Positions 16,840 through 25,135 of a stretch of DNA of 64,000 bases are shown one piece after another (positions within the stretch are counted from its first letter, which is position 1; each line of letters begins with the position of its first letter). The stretch lies in NCBI RefSeq assembly GCF_016921115.1, contig NZ_JAFFZS010000005.1:248001-312000 (forward strand), written 5' to 3'. The DNA is from Streptomyces actuosus. Lineage in GTDB: Bacteria > Actinomycetota > Actinomycetes > Streptomycetales > Streptomycetaceae. Both the position numbers and the translations under genes were made by a program. A model generated the notes under the pieces. It ran no database searches and was not told the origin of the DNA. It saw only the letters and a list, made by a program, of their open reading frames with translations.

Positions 16840-17331
16840 CTACGGAAGCACCCACTTCACCACCGCGTCGCCGTACAGCGACGTCTGCTCGTAGAACGCC
16901 CGCAGGTCCCGGTGTGCCGCGGCGAAGGCGCCGCGGGTCCACGGCTCGGCGTCGCTGCCGCCGTAACGGGGGAGCAGCGCCGTGCGCGCCGGGTTCCACA
17001 GCGCGTCGAAGTCCGCGGCCGAGAGGAACGCGGCGACCCGGTGGGCCTGCGCCGCCGTCAGCACCCGGAAGGGCGGTCTGCCCTGGATCGGGTGGGGCAG
17101 GGGCCGCCCGCCGAGGACGACCTGCGCTCCGGGGGAGTCGCCCCGGCCTCGACCGGGTCCGGCATAGAGCAGCGCATGGTCGAGGTAGCGGCCGTCCAGC
17201 ATCTCCTCGCGGTGCCGGCCGATCCGTTCGCGAACCGTCTCCCAGTCGTCCTCGAACAGCCGCTGCATCCAGGTGGTGCTGTTGCGCAGCGCCGACGGCG
17301 GTACCGCACGGAGGTGGAAGTACTCGCTCAT
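16840..17331 (-). CDS. DUF1877 (YfbM-like) protein
   Basis: This is a 163-residue soluble protein starting MSEYFHLRAVPPSAL. FRVLTAAQAHRVAAFLSA, DFDALWNP and DLRAFYEQTSLYGDAVVKWVLP at the C-terminus match the DUF1877 pattern, including the GDAVVKWV end. The function of the family is unknown. The start at 17331 gives the expected N-terminus. Codon periodicity is clear and the frame stays open far upstream only because of base composition. Confidence 0.75.
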   Translation of the reverse strand: MSEYFHLRAVPPSALRNSTTWMQRLFEDDWETVRERIGRHREEMLDGRYLDHALLYAGPGRGRGDSPGAQVVLGGRPLPHPIQGRPPFRVLTAAQAHRVAAFLSAADFDALWNPARTALLPRYGGSDAEPWTRGAFAAAHRDLRAFYEQTSLYGDAVVKWVLP

Positions 17332-17496
17332 CACTCGACAGAGCGTGCGGGCGCCGGGATCCGTCACCCCGGAACGGTCCCCGCAGGTGGCCGTGGGGGC
17401 GGCGCCCGGCCGGTCGGAAGCGGGGGCGGTGCCGCCGCCGGGCGGACCTCCGCGGGCGGCGGTGACGAATGCCCGTGGCCGACCGCTCTTCGACAT

Positions 17497-17898
17497 GTGA
17501 CGACACGGCAGGGGACATTGCAGGAGACCAGGCCCGCGGCCGCGGCGAAGCCCGCGCGCTGGGCGGCGGACGCGGTGGCGGCCATGCGCGAGGGCGCGCG
17601 GCTGCACCTCGACTACTCGGCGCAGAGCCTGTGGCGGGTGGACCGGATGATCGACGAGATACGGCGCGAGGGCGCGCCGTACGCCGCCGTGGAGAGCGTG
17701 CTGCGCGGCTTCGGGGCCTACGCCGGGGAGGTCGTCGCCCGGCAGTCCGGCGCCGAGTGGTGGTCGGCCGGGGGCGACCACTGGATCCGCACCCCGGACG
17801 GCAGGCTCTGGGACCCCGTCGAGGAGGCCCGCCGCTGCTTCGCCGGGCAGGGCTCCCTCCGGCTGCTGTGCCGCGACGCGACGGCGGGGGCCCGCTGA
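17497..17898 (+). CDS. Small conserved protein of unknown function
   Basis: This is a 133-residue soluble protein. The core reads ARLHLDYSAQSLWRVDRMIDEIRREG, then VLRGFGAYAGEVVARQSGAEWW and a WIRTPDGRLWDPVEEARRCF end. This looks like a compact conserved Streptomyces domain, but I cannot name it securely. The start is uncertain: GTG 17497 has no clear ribosome site, and the ATG at 17584 would shorten it by 29 residues. It is divergent from the DUF1877 gene. Confidence 0.6.
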   Translation: MTTRQGTLQETRPAAAAKPARWAADAVAAMREGARLHLDYSAQSLWRVDRMIDEIRREGAPYAAVESVLRGFGAYAGEVVARQSGAEWWSAGGDHWIRTPDGRLWDPVEEARRCFAGQGSLRLLCRDATAGAR

Positions 17899-18321
17899 GA
17901 CCCCGGGACGGCCTCCCGACGCCTCCGGCGACGGCCTCCTGACGGCTCCCCGTCGCTCGGGACGGCCTCGCCAGGGCGCCTGCGGCTCCGCGGCGGGGCC
18001 CTGGGCGGCTCGCGCCCCGGCCGCGGCCTCGCACCCCCGGCGGACGCGGCCCGGGTGGGGGCGGGGCCGCTCTTCGGGGCGCTCCGGTCCGGGGGCGGGC
18101 GGGACCGCGGCGGCCGGGACACGGCCGGGCGCGTGGTGGTCGGGGTGCGGCCGGCAGGCGGTGGCCCGGGTGCGGCGGGGGAAGCGCCGGGTGCGGCTGC
18201 GCGGCGGGGCAAAATCGGCGTAATGATCCCGCGGACAAGAGACGGTGGCGTTCCCTGTGGCCGGATCCCGAGGGACCATGGAGGCCGACCTCGGGACCGA
18301 CAGTCCGATCCGGGAGGCCTC
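17899..18321. other. Gap upstream of the efflux pump
   Basis: About 420 bp of GC-rich DNA. A slightly AT-richer patch near 18207-18228 with TAATGAT could be the -10 of the pump promoter. No gene or operator is convincing. Confidence 0.35.
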
Positions 18322-19794
18322 ATGGCCGACAACCGACGCTGGTGGGCACTGGTCGTCATCGCGCTCGCCCAGCTGATGGTCGTTCTCGACATGACCATCG
18401 TCAACATCGCGCTCCCCTCCGCCCAGGCCGATCTGAACATGTCGGACGCCAACCGCCAGTGGGTGATCACCGCCTACACGCTCGCCTTCGGCGGCCTGCT
18501 GCTCCTCGGCGGACGTGTCTCCGACCTCGTCGGCAGGAAGACCACGTTCCTGATCGGGCTGCTCGGGTTCGCCGCCGCGTCCGCGATCGGCGGCGCCGCC
18601 TCCGGCCAGGGCATGCTCTTCGGCGCCCGCGCCCTCCAAGGCGTCTTCGCCGCGCTGCTCGCGCCCTCGGCGCTGTCGCTGCTCGCCACGACCTTCACCG
18701 ATCCCAAGGACCGCGGACGGGCGTTCGGCGTGTTCGGCGCGATCGTCGGCGCGGGGGCGGCGATCGGACTGCTCGCGGGCGGATTCCTCACCGAGTACCT
18801 GAACTGGCGCTGGTGCCTGTACGTCAACGTGCCCATCGCACTGATCGCCTTCGTGGGCGCCGTGGTGCTGCTCACACCCGGCGAACGGCACCCGAACGCC
18901 CACCTGGACGTGCCGGGCGCACTGCTCGGATCGGCCGGCATGCTGTCGCTGGTCTACGGCTTCTCCGAGGCGGAGCCCCGCGGCTGGGGCGACGGCCTGG
19001 TGCTGGCGCTGCTGATCGGCGGGGTCGTCCTGCTCGCCGCGTTCGGGCTGTGGCAGACCCGGGCGCGGGTACCGCTGCTGCCGATGACCGTGGTGAAGGA
19101 CCGGCAGCGCATCGGGGCGTTCCTGACGACACTGCTCGTCACCGTCGGCATGTTCGGCGTGTTCCTGTTCCTGACCTACTACATGCAGGGCGTGCTCGGG
19201 TACTCGCCGGTCAAGACGGGACTGGCCTACCTGCCGCTCACCGCCGGGATGATCGTCGGGTCCACGCAGGTCGCGGCCCGGCTGCTGAACAGGGTGCCGC
19301 CGCGCGTGCTGCTGGTGCCGGGGCTGCTGCTGGCCGCGGGCGCGCTGGCGCTGATCGCCCAGGTGGGGGTGGAACCGGCCTACGCCTCCCATGTGCTGCC
19401 CGGCATGATCATGCTGGGGCTCGGCATGGGCACGGCCATGATGACGTCGGTGTCCCTCGCCACGGGCAGCGTCGCGCCGCAGGACGCGGGGGCCGCGTCG
19501 GCGACGTTCAACACGGCCCAGCAGGTCGGCGGGTCCATCGGCACGGCCCTGCTCAACACCGTCGCCGCGAGCGTGACCAGCAGCTACCTCGTCGCCCACG
19601 CAGGCCCGGGCGTCGACCGGCAGGCCCTCCGGGCCGAGGCCGCCGTGCACGGGTTCAACGTCGCCACCTGGTGGGCCATGGGGGCGCTGCTGCTGGCCGC
19701 GCTGATCGCCGGCGTGGTCGTGGACGCACCGCGCGCACCGACCCCGCAGCCGGCCCCGGCGGCACCGGAGCCGGTGGAGTCCCCGGCCGGGTGA
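18322..19794 (+). CDS. MFS drug:H+ antiporter, DHA2 (14-TM) family
   Basis: This is a 490-residue integral membrane exporter. Family motifs include LDMTIVNIALPSAQADL in helix 1, GGRVSDLVGRKTTF (motif A) after helix 2 and RALQGVFAALLAPSALSL (motif B/C region). The 14 hydrophobic segments and length fit QacA/EmrB-type pumps that expel hydrophobic drugs. The ATG at 18322 follows GGGAGG by 4 nt. No regulator gene is adjacent, so substrate and control are unknown. Confidence 0.9.
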   Translation: MADNRRWWALVVIALAQLMVVLDMTIVNIALPSAQADLNMSDANRQWVITAYTLAFGGLLLLGGRVSDLVGRKTTFLIGLLGFAAASAIGGAASGQGMLFGARALQGVFAALLAPSALSLLATTFTDPKDRGRAFGVFGAIVGAGAAIGLLAGGFLTEYLNWRWCLYVNVPIALIAFVGAVVLLTPGERHPNAHLDVPGALLGSAGMLSLVYGFSEAEPRGWGDGLVLALLIGGVVLLAAFGLWQTRARVPLLPMTVVKDRQRIGAFLTTLLVTVGMFGVFLFLTYYMQGVLGYSPVKTGLAYLPLTAGMIVGSTQVAARLLNRVPPRVLLVPGLLLAAGALALIAQVGVEPAYASHVLPGMIMLGLGMGTAMMTSVSLATGSVAPQDAGAASATFNTAQQVGGSIGTALLNTVAASVTSSYLVAHAGPGVDRQALRAEAAVHGFNVATWWAMGALLLAALIAGVVVDAPRAPTPQPAPAAPEPVESPAG

Positions 19795-20726
19795 CGGCGG
19801 GAGCGCTCCGGGACCGGGACGACGCCGCGCCGGCACCCGACGAGGCGTCGCCGACGCGGGGCGCCGCCCCGCGCCGTCCGCCCCGGTGGCCGCGGGCGGC
19901 GCGGGGTCGCGTGGGCGGTGCCGGGACCGTGCGGCGGCGGAGCAGCGAGCGGCGGCGCTCCCGCCGCGGGGCCCGGGAGGATGTCGGTGTGCGCCCGCAG
20001 CGGGAGGCCGGCCTCTGTCCCTCGCTCGTGTGCCGCGGAAAAGGGGGCGCGGCACGGTGCGAGGACCGTTTCCCGCCGCGCCGTTCCGGGGGGAGACGAA
20101 GGGCGCGGCGGGAGGTGCGGGGTCTCCCGCCGCGCTCCCCGCGGGAGGGCGGGGCCGGACGGCGGAAGAGGGGGTTCCCACCGCGCCGCCCGTCAGAGGA
20201 GGTGGAGGCGGCACGGTGGGAGACTCGGACAGCACTTCCACAGCGGACGGACACCCGGAAACGTCACTCGGCGGCAGCGAGGCCCCGTCGCGCGGCTCCA
20301 CGCGACCCCGTGCAGCCCCTCCCCCGGCCCTCCAGGCGCCGCACGCCGCATCCATGACCGAGGGGCCTGTGTGGGGCCTGTATGGCGTGAGACACACCTG
20401 TGACCCGTGATGCTCCGGGTGTCCCGCGCGCTGGGAGATGCAGGGGCAGTGAAGGCCCGCCCCGATGCCGAGCGAGAAGGGACGGCCCTGGCGCGCAGTC
20501 GGTGAGGGGTGCGGACGCGCCGCCCGCCGTGCGGCGGAGATGCTGATCGTCGCGGGGGAAGGCCCGAGGAGGAGACCTGACGCCCTGTGACACTTCTGTG
20601 AGAGCGGACGCTGTTGAGCGTGTAGGCGTGGCCGCGGACGGAGCGACGCGGACGGCGGCGGCGCAGGATGCGCCGTACGGCGGCCGTACGGCGGCGGCCA
20701 CAACCCGGTACGAACGAGGACAGTCT
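19795..20726. other. 930-bp non-coding or unrecognised stretch
   Basis: Very GC-rich, with many CCGCCGCG-like phrases at 19850-20230. Frames are open on both strands but give Arg/Pro/Gly-rich sequence with no domain. Near 20587-20602 GTGAC-N6-GTGAG is one base from the known AfsQ1 box (GTNAC-N6-GTNAC), upstream of the ECF sigma gene. Otherwise I see nothing. Confidence 0.35.
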
Positions 20727-21359
20727 TTGGGCCAGGGAGGCAAGCCCCGGCGCGCGCAGGCGTACGACGGGGAACTCGGCGCGGCGGTCGAACGGGCCCA
20801 GGAGGGGGACGAGGCCGCGTTCGCGGCCGCGTACCGGATCGTGCAGCCCGGTCTGCTCGGATATCTGCGGGGCCTGGTCGGAGAGGACGCCGAGGACGTG
20901 GCCTCCGACGCCTGGCTGGAGATCGCCCGCGACCTGGGGCGCTTCAAGGGCGACGGGGCGGGTTTCCGCGGCTGGACGGCGACGATCGCCCGGCATCGGG
21001 CCCTGGACCATCTGCGCCGCCAACGCGTGCGGCCCCGCCCGGCGGTGCTGGAGGCGGACGTCCTGGAACTGCCCGGCACGCACAGCACCCACGAGCAGGC
21101 ACTGGAGTCGATCTCCACGGAACGGGCCCTGGACATGGTGCGCGGGCTGCCGCGCGACCAGGCCGAGGCGGTGCTGCTGCGTGTGGTCGTCGGTCTGGAC
21201 GGCCCGGCCTCCGCGCGCGTCCTCGGCAAGCGCCCCGGCGCGGTGCGCACCGCGGCCTACCGAGGGCTCAAGCGGCTCGCCCGCGAGCTCGGCGTCGCGG
21301 GCGCGGCGGGCGAGGGTGTGACGGATGACGGGTCGCGGACGCTGGGGGAGTCGAAGTGA
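20727..21359 (+). CDS. ECF sigma factor, module 1
   Basis: This is a 210-residue sigma-70 family factor of the extracytoplasmic function class. Region 2 spans about residues 20-90 (DEAAFAAAYRIVQPGLLGYLRGLVGEDAEDVASDAWLEIA, FRGWTATIARHRALDHLRR); region 4 spans about 125-185 (ERALDMVRGLPRDQAEAVLLRVVVGLDGPASARVLGKRPGAVRTAAYRGLKRLA). The TTG at 20727 is chosen because GAGGA lies 7 nt upstream and LGQGGKPRR begins just before the domain. Upstream GTG codons lack a ribosome site. It is followed by an overlapping small ORF and a membrane protein, parallel to the module at 23156. Confidence 0.85.
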   Translation: MGQGGKPRRAQAYDGELGAAVERAQEGDEAAFAAAYRIVQPGLLGYLRGLVGEDAEDVASDAWLEIARDLGRFKGDGAGFRGWTATIARHRALDHLRRQRVRPRPAVLEADVLELPGTHSTHEQALESISTERALDMVRGLPRDQAEAVLLRVVVGLDGPASARVLGKRPGAVRTAAYRGLKRLARELGVAGAAGEGVTDDGSRTLGESK

Positions 21360-21577
21360 GCGGCGTCGGAGACGACTGCGACGCCCGCGGCACGTACGGA
21401 TCGAACCGACCGAACCGGTCGAGCGGATCGTACGCCCGGTACGGCCCGCAGGGCACGAGCCCGAATGGAACGTTCGGCTCCGCTCGGTCGTCCGTGACAC
21501 ATGGACGACACGGATCGCGCAGATCACTTGGATCATTGACACCGCACACGGACAGGGACGGAAACCGACATGGGTGA
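21356..21577 (+). CDS. Possible 73-residue ORF between sigma factor and membrane partner
   Basis: GTG 21356 overlaps the sigma stop codon (GTGA), and the ORF end overlaps the ATG of the membrane protein at 21570. The product would be Gly/Ser/Arg/Asn-rich (VSGVGDDCDARGTYGSN start) with no recognisable domain. The tight overlaps at both ends suggest translation through this stretch, but codon bias is weak. It could be only a spacer. Confidence 0.3.
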   Translation: MSGVGDDCDARGTYGSNRPNRSSGSYARYGPQGTSPNGTFGSARSSVTHGRHGSRRSLGSLTPHTDRDGNRHG

Positions 21578-22424
21578 ACGGCTGAGCGGCGGCGGCACCT
21601 CCGGCCGCCGGCATGCGCACCCTGACGCCGTCTCCGGGCACCCGTACACGGACGGCGACGCCGGGCTGGAGGCGCTGATCGCGGCAGCCGTGCGGCAGGA
21701 CGTCATCGACGCCGAGGCCGAGCAGCGGGCCGTGGCGGCCTTCCGCACCGCCCGGGACACCGGCGCCCACCGCGCCCGCACCAGGCGACGTGACGACTGG
21801 CGTCCCCGGGAGCGGCGCGCGCGGCTGTCGATGCGGGCCACGCTCTCGGTGCTGGCGGCGGGGCTCACCCTGGGCGGGGTCGCCTACGCGGCGATGGGTC
21901 CCGGCGCCTCCCCGGACGGCGACGATGGCACGGGCGGGTCGCGTCCCGGCACCAGTGCCCCCGACCACGCCCAGCAGCCGTCCACCTCCGCGCCCTCGGC
22001 CACCGAGTCCTCGGCCGCGTCTGCCGCCTCCAGCGCCTCCAGCGCCTCCGGTGGACCCTCCCACCCGGAATCCGCCCAGGACGCCGAGGCCCACTGCAGC
22101 GCCTACGAGCAGGTCAAGGCCCAGGGCCGGGTGCTGGACGCGCCGGCGTGGCAGCGCCTGGTGGCCGCCGCGGGCGGCGAGGACGAGGTGGAGGCCTACT
22201 GTGCGAGCGTGACGGCCACGGCCGTACCGTCCGCCGGCCCGGGCACCTCCCTGCCGTCCGCGGGCGCCGACCGGGCCACGGCGAGGCCGGACCGCACGCC
22301 GGCCGACAGCTCAGGCGGCACCGGTGCGGACGACGGAGCCGGCGACGCGGCCGGGAACGGCACGGGCAACGACGGGACGCCGGCCCCCACTGCGACGCGG
22401 GGCGGCACCGGGAGCCGGCCGTGA
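21570..22424 (+). CDS. Single-pass membrane protein with two-Cys outer domain (likely sigma partner, module 1)
   Basis: This is a 284-residue protein. A charged cytoplasmic part (1-88) is followed by one membrane helix at about 90-108 (ATLSVLAAGLTLGGVAYAA), a Ser/Ala/Pro linker, and a small outer domain with Cys176 and Cys211: HCSAYEQVKAQGRVLD then EDEVEAYC. The same layout and pattern recur in the product of 23830, so the two are paralogues. Position after an ECF sigma gene suggests an anti-sigma or co-regulator, but the zinc-binding HxxxCxxC of ZAS anti-sigmas is absent. The ATG at 21570 follows CAGGGACGG by about 8 nt. Confidence 0.7.
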   Translation: MGERLSGGGTSGRRHAHPDAVSGHPYTDGDAGLEALIAAAVRQDVIDAEAEQRAVAAFRTARDTGAHRARTRRRDDWRPRERRARLSMRATLSVLAAGLTLGGVAYAAMGPGASPDGDDGTGGSRPGTSAPDHAQQPSTSAPSATESSAASAASSASSASGGPSHPESAQDAEAHCSAYEQVKAQGRVLDAPAWQRLVAAAGGEDEVEAYCASVTATAVPSAGPGTSLPSAGADRATARPDRTPADSSGGTGADDGAGDAAGNGTGNDGTPAPTATRGGTGSRP

Positions 22425-23155
22425 TCGGCCCCGGGGGCTTCGCCGGACGCGGTCGGCCGTACGGACGGCCGTGATCAGCCGGCCGCACCGGCAGCCGTGA
22501 TCAGCCGTTCTCGGCAGCGAATCCGTCGTTCTCGACGGTGAGCCGGCGGTGAATCGGCACCGGACCGGCACCGAACCGGCGATGGATCAGCCGTGGGCGG
22601 CCGTGCCGGTGTGCCACGGCCTCGCCGGGCGCAGGCCGCCGCCGGAGCGGCGCGGTCCCCCACGCGGGATGTCCGGGCAAGGAGCGACCGGCCCGCGAAC
22701 ACGCGCGCCGAGAGGGCCGAAAGGGCTTGCCCGGGAGCGCCCGGCGCACCCCCTGGAACGGCCCGGGAAGAAGACCCGGCGCCGTGTTCCGCGGGCGGAT
22801 CCAGGCGGCCGGGCGGGCCTGCCGGCCTCCGCCGGGGACGCCCTCCGGTCTGTCGAGCCGGTGGCCGGTACGCACTGCCAAGGCAACGGCCGGGGCCGCC
22901 ACCCCCCACAGGAGAGGCCCCGGCCGTCGCGCGGCACGGGCCGCGCGGCGACCCGTACTCTCTACAGCGCCGAGAGTGCGTTTTCTGTCACACCCCGCGC
23001 GCACGGCTCCTCATCACGAGATAGTTGCATCTTGTACGGACGTGGACGAGCGGGGGTTTCGCGTCGTAACGTGCCTTTCGCGCCGGACCGCGGGGGGCCC
23101 GGATCAGCGCAGACGCCAGCGGTCTTGAAACCGCGACCATCGATCGAGGAACCAG
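22425..23155. other. 730-bp gap between the two sigma modules
   Basis: Contains repeated CCGTGATC/GGCCG phrases at 22425-22560, the hairpin at 22886-22927, and a relatively AT-rich promoter-like patch at 22975-23070 before the second sigma gene. No convincing gene is seen on either strand. Confidence 0.4.
22886..22927. terminator. Hairpin, probably terminator of sigma module 1
   Basis: A perfect 12-bp stem ACGGCCGGGGCC (22886-22897) with GGCCCCGGCCGT (22916-22927) and an 18-nt loop. A second GC-rich hairpin follows at about 22927-22955. It lies far (460 bp) after the membrane-protein stop. Confidence 0.5.
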
Positions 23156-23830
23156 GTGCTGGGGGACGACGCGGAGCTGACCGCCGCGGTGCTTGCGGCA
23201 CAGGACGGGGACGAGACCGCGTTCCGGACTGTGTATCGCGCGGTGCACCCACGGCTGCTCGGATACGTACGGACACTCGTCGGTGAATCCGACGCCGAGG
23301 ACGTGGCTTCCGAGGCCTGGCTCCAGATCGCGCGCGACCTGGCACGGTTCAGCGGGGACGCGGACCGCTTCCGCGGCTGGGCCGCGCGCATCGCCCGCAA
23401 CCGCGCCCTGGACCACGTCCGGATGCGCGGCCGCCGCCCCGCCGTCGGGGGCGACGAGACGGAACTGACCGGCCGGCCCGCCGAGTCCGACACCGCGGGC
23501 GAGGCCATCGAGGCGCTGGCCACGGGCCGCACCCTCTCCCTCATCGCCCGGCTGCCGCAGGATCAGGCCGAGGCCGTCGTGCTGCGCGTGGTCGTGGGCC
23601 TCGATGCCAAGACCGCGGCCGAGACGCTCGGCAAGCGGCCGGGGGCCGTCCGTACGGCCGCCCACCGCGGGCTGAAACGACTCGCCGAACTCCTGGGCAC
23701 CGGCTCGGACGGTGATCCGGAATCGGCCGGCGTGCTCGAGGCACTGCCCACCCCGCGAGAACCGCGCACCCGTGCGGTGACGTCCGCCGGTGTGACGCAT
23801 CGCCGCGCGCGGACGCAGAAGGACATGTGA
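23156..23830 (+). CDS. ECF sigma factor, module 2
   Basis: This is a 224-residue ECF sigma factor closely related to the product of 20727. Region 2: DETAFRTVYRAVHPRLLGYVRTLVGESDAEDVASEAWLQIA, then FRGWAARIARNRALDHVR. Region 4: TLSLIARLPQDQAEAVVLRVVVGLDAKTAAETLGKRPGAVRTAAHRGLKRLAELL. A ~50-residue tail of low complexity follows. GTG 23156 has GAGGA 5 nt upstream. The stop overlaps the next ATG (TGATG), so it is translated together with its membrane partner. Confidence 0.88.
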   Translation: MLGDDAELTAAVLAAQDGDETAFRTVYRAVHPRLLGYVRTLVGESDAEDVASEAWLQIARDLARFSGDADRFRGWAARIARNRALDHVRMRGRRPAVGGDETELTGRPAESDTAGEAIEALATGRTLSLIARLPQDQAEAVVLRVVVGLDAKTAAETLGKRPGAVRTAAHRGLKRLAELLGTGSDGDPESAGVLEALPTPREPRTRAVTSAGVTHRRARTQKDM

Positions 23831-24909
23831 TGGCCGACGAGCAGTACAGGTGGCTGGACCGCGACACAGCAGAGCGCTTGCTGCGCGGAGAGCCGCTCGA
23901 CGCAGTCGACGCCGATGCCCGGGACGAGGCCGAACGCCTCGCCGAGGCTCTGGGTGCCCTGTCCGCCACACCCGCCCCGACCAGCACCGAACTTCCCGGC
24001 GAGGCCGCCGCGCTGGCCGCCTTCCGGGCCGCTCGCGCCGGGTCCGCCGAGCAGCACGCCGGTGCCCCGCGCACCGGCGGCCACCGCTCGGGCGCCTCCC
24101 GCGCCGACGCCGGCCTCATCCGTCTCGGCGGCACCGGACATCCCTCCGGGCGGGTCCGTCGGGGCCGCCACGTGCGCCTGGGTCTGGCCGCCGCGCTGGC
24201 CGTCTGCACGGTCGGCGGAGTGGCGGTCGCGGCCGGAACCGGAGTCCTGCCGTCGCCCTTCGGCGGCCCCGCCGGACCCGGCCCCGCCGTCTCCGTGTCG
24301 GCCGCCGACACCCCCGGGCGCGGTTCTTCCGCGCCGTCGCGGGGCGCCACCACCACGCCCGACGGCGGGGCGACCGGGTCCGCGGGCCCGGACACCGCCC
24401 GCGGCGCGGCCGGCGGTGCCACGCCCGCGCCGAGCGGCTCCGCGGTTCCGGGCGGCACCGGTGCCGCCCCGCCCGGCGCCACCGCGGCGTGCCAGGACCT
24501 GAGCTCGGGCCGGGACCTGGACGACGCGCGCCGCCGCTTCCTGGAGTCGGCGGCCGGGGACGCCCGCCGTGTGTGGACGTACTGCAAGGACGTCCTGAAC
24601 AAGGCGGGCAAGGCGCTCGGCACCGACCGCCGGCCGGACGGCACCGGGAGCACCGGGTCGGGCACCCGCAGCGGCGGCAGGGGCCACGGCACCGGCGGCG
24701 CCGGCAAGAGCGACGACGACGACCGCGACGGCTCAGACCGCCGCCGGCACGGCCACGGCCACGGCGGCATCTCGGGCGCTTCGGGAGGCGGCAGCGGCCG
24801 CGACTCCGGCGGGGGCCACGGGTCCGGCGGTGGCACGTCGAGCGGCGCCGACGGCGGCCGGGGCAGCGGGCACGCCGGCGGCGGCCACAGTGGCGGATAC
24901 TCCGAATAA
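23830..24909 (+). CDS. Single-pass membrane protein with two-Cys outer domain and Gly/His-rich tail (module 2)
   Basis: This is a 359-residue protein starting MADEQYRWLDRDTAERLL. The cytoplasmic part (1-115) is charged; one membrane helix lies at about 118-137. An Ala/Pro/Gly/Thr linker leads to Cys221 and Cys252 (CQDLSSGRDLDDARRRF ... VWTYC), matching the outer domain of the protein at 21570. The last ~90 residues are Gly/Ser/His/Asp-rich (DDDDRDG, RRRHGHGHGG) and could bind metal or simply be flexible. It is translationally coupled to the sigma gene at 23156. Likely a dedicated regulator or sensor of that sigma, but no known anti-sigma motif is present. Confidence 0.7.
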   Translation: MADEQYRWLDRDTAERLLRGEPLDAVDADARDEAERLAEALGALSATPAPTSTELPGEAAALAAFRAARAGSAEQHAGAPRTGGHRSGASRADAGLIRLGGTGHPSGRVRRGRHVRLGLAAALAVCTVGGVAVAAGTGVLPSPFGGPAGPGPAVSVSAADTPGRGSSAPSRGATTTPDGGATGSAGPDTARGAAGGATPAPSGSAVPGGTGAAPPGATAACQDLSSGRDLDDARRRFLESAAGDARRVWTYCKDVLNKAGKALGTDRRPDGTGSTGSGTRSGGRGHGTGGAGKSDDDDRDGSDRRRHGHGHGGISGASGGGSGRDSGGGHGSGGGTSSGADGGRGSGHAGGGHSGGYSE

Positions 24910-25060
24910 GGCGTCTGACCAGCGAAAACGCAACTCGTCGAAATTTTTCCGCGAGGGGTGTGACGTTTTCTGGGCCACGAGCGCAGTAATGAGTGAGCCG
25001 ACTGGTCATCGGCCGTAGCACGGAGCCGGGGTTCCCCCCGTACCTACGGCACGTGCACAT

Positions 25061-25099
25061 GGCGCGGGCGGGACACGTTCCCCCGGTCCCGCCCGCGCC
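25061..25099. terminator. Bidirectional terminator between convergent genes
   Basis: A perfect 14-bp stem (25061-25074 with 25086-25099) with an 11-nt loop sits between the sigma module 2 membrane protein and the convergent L,D-transpeptidase gene. Confidence 0.75.
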
Positions 25100-25135
25100 C
25101 TCAACTTCTCCTCGCCCTCCCGACCCGACGGCGCC

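Noticed and set aside
16840-20703. Minus-strand frame open for nearly 3.9 kb
   Set aside because: Only its last part (from 17331) is the DUF1877 gene; the rest is antisense to the efflux pump and gap DNA with composition-driven openness.
20193-22094. Minus-strand frame over the sigma module 1
   Set aside because: Antisense to ECF regions 2 and 4, which are unmistakable on the plus strand.
22425-23155. Looked for a gene or structured RNA in the gap between sigma modules
   Set aside because: Only simple hairpins and repeated short phrases; no tRNA-like fold or protein pattern.
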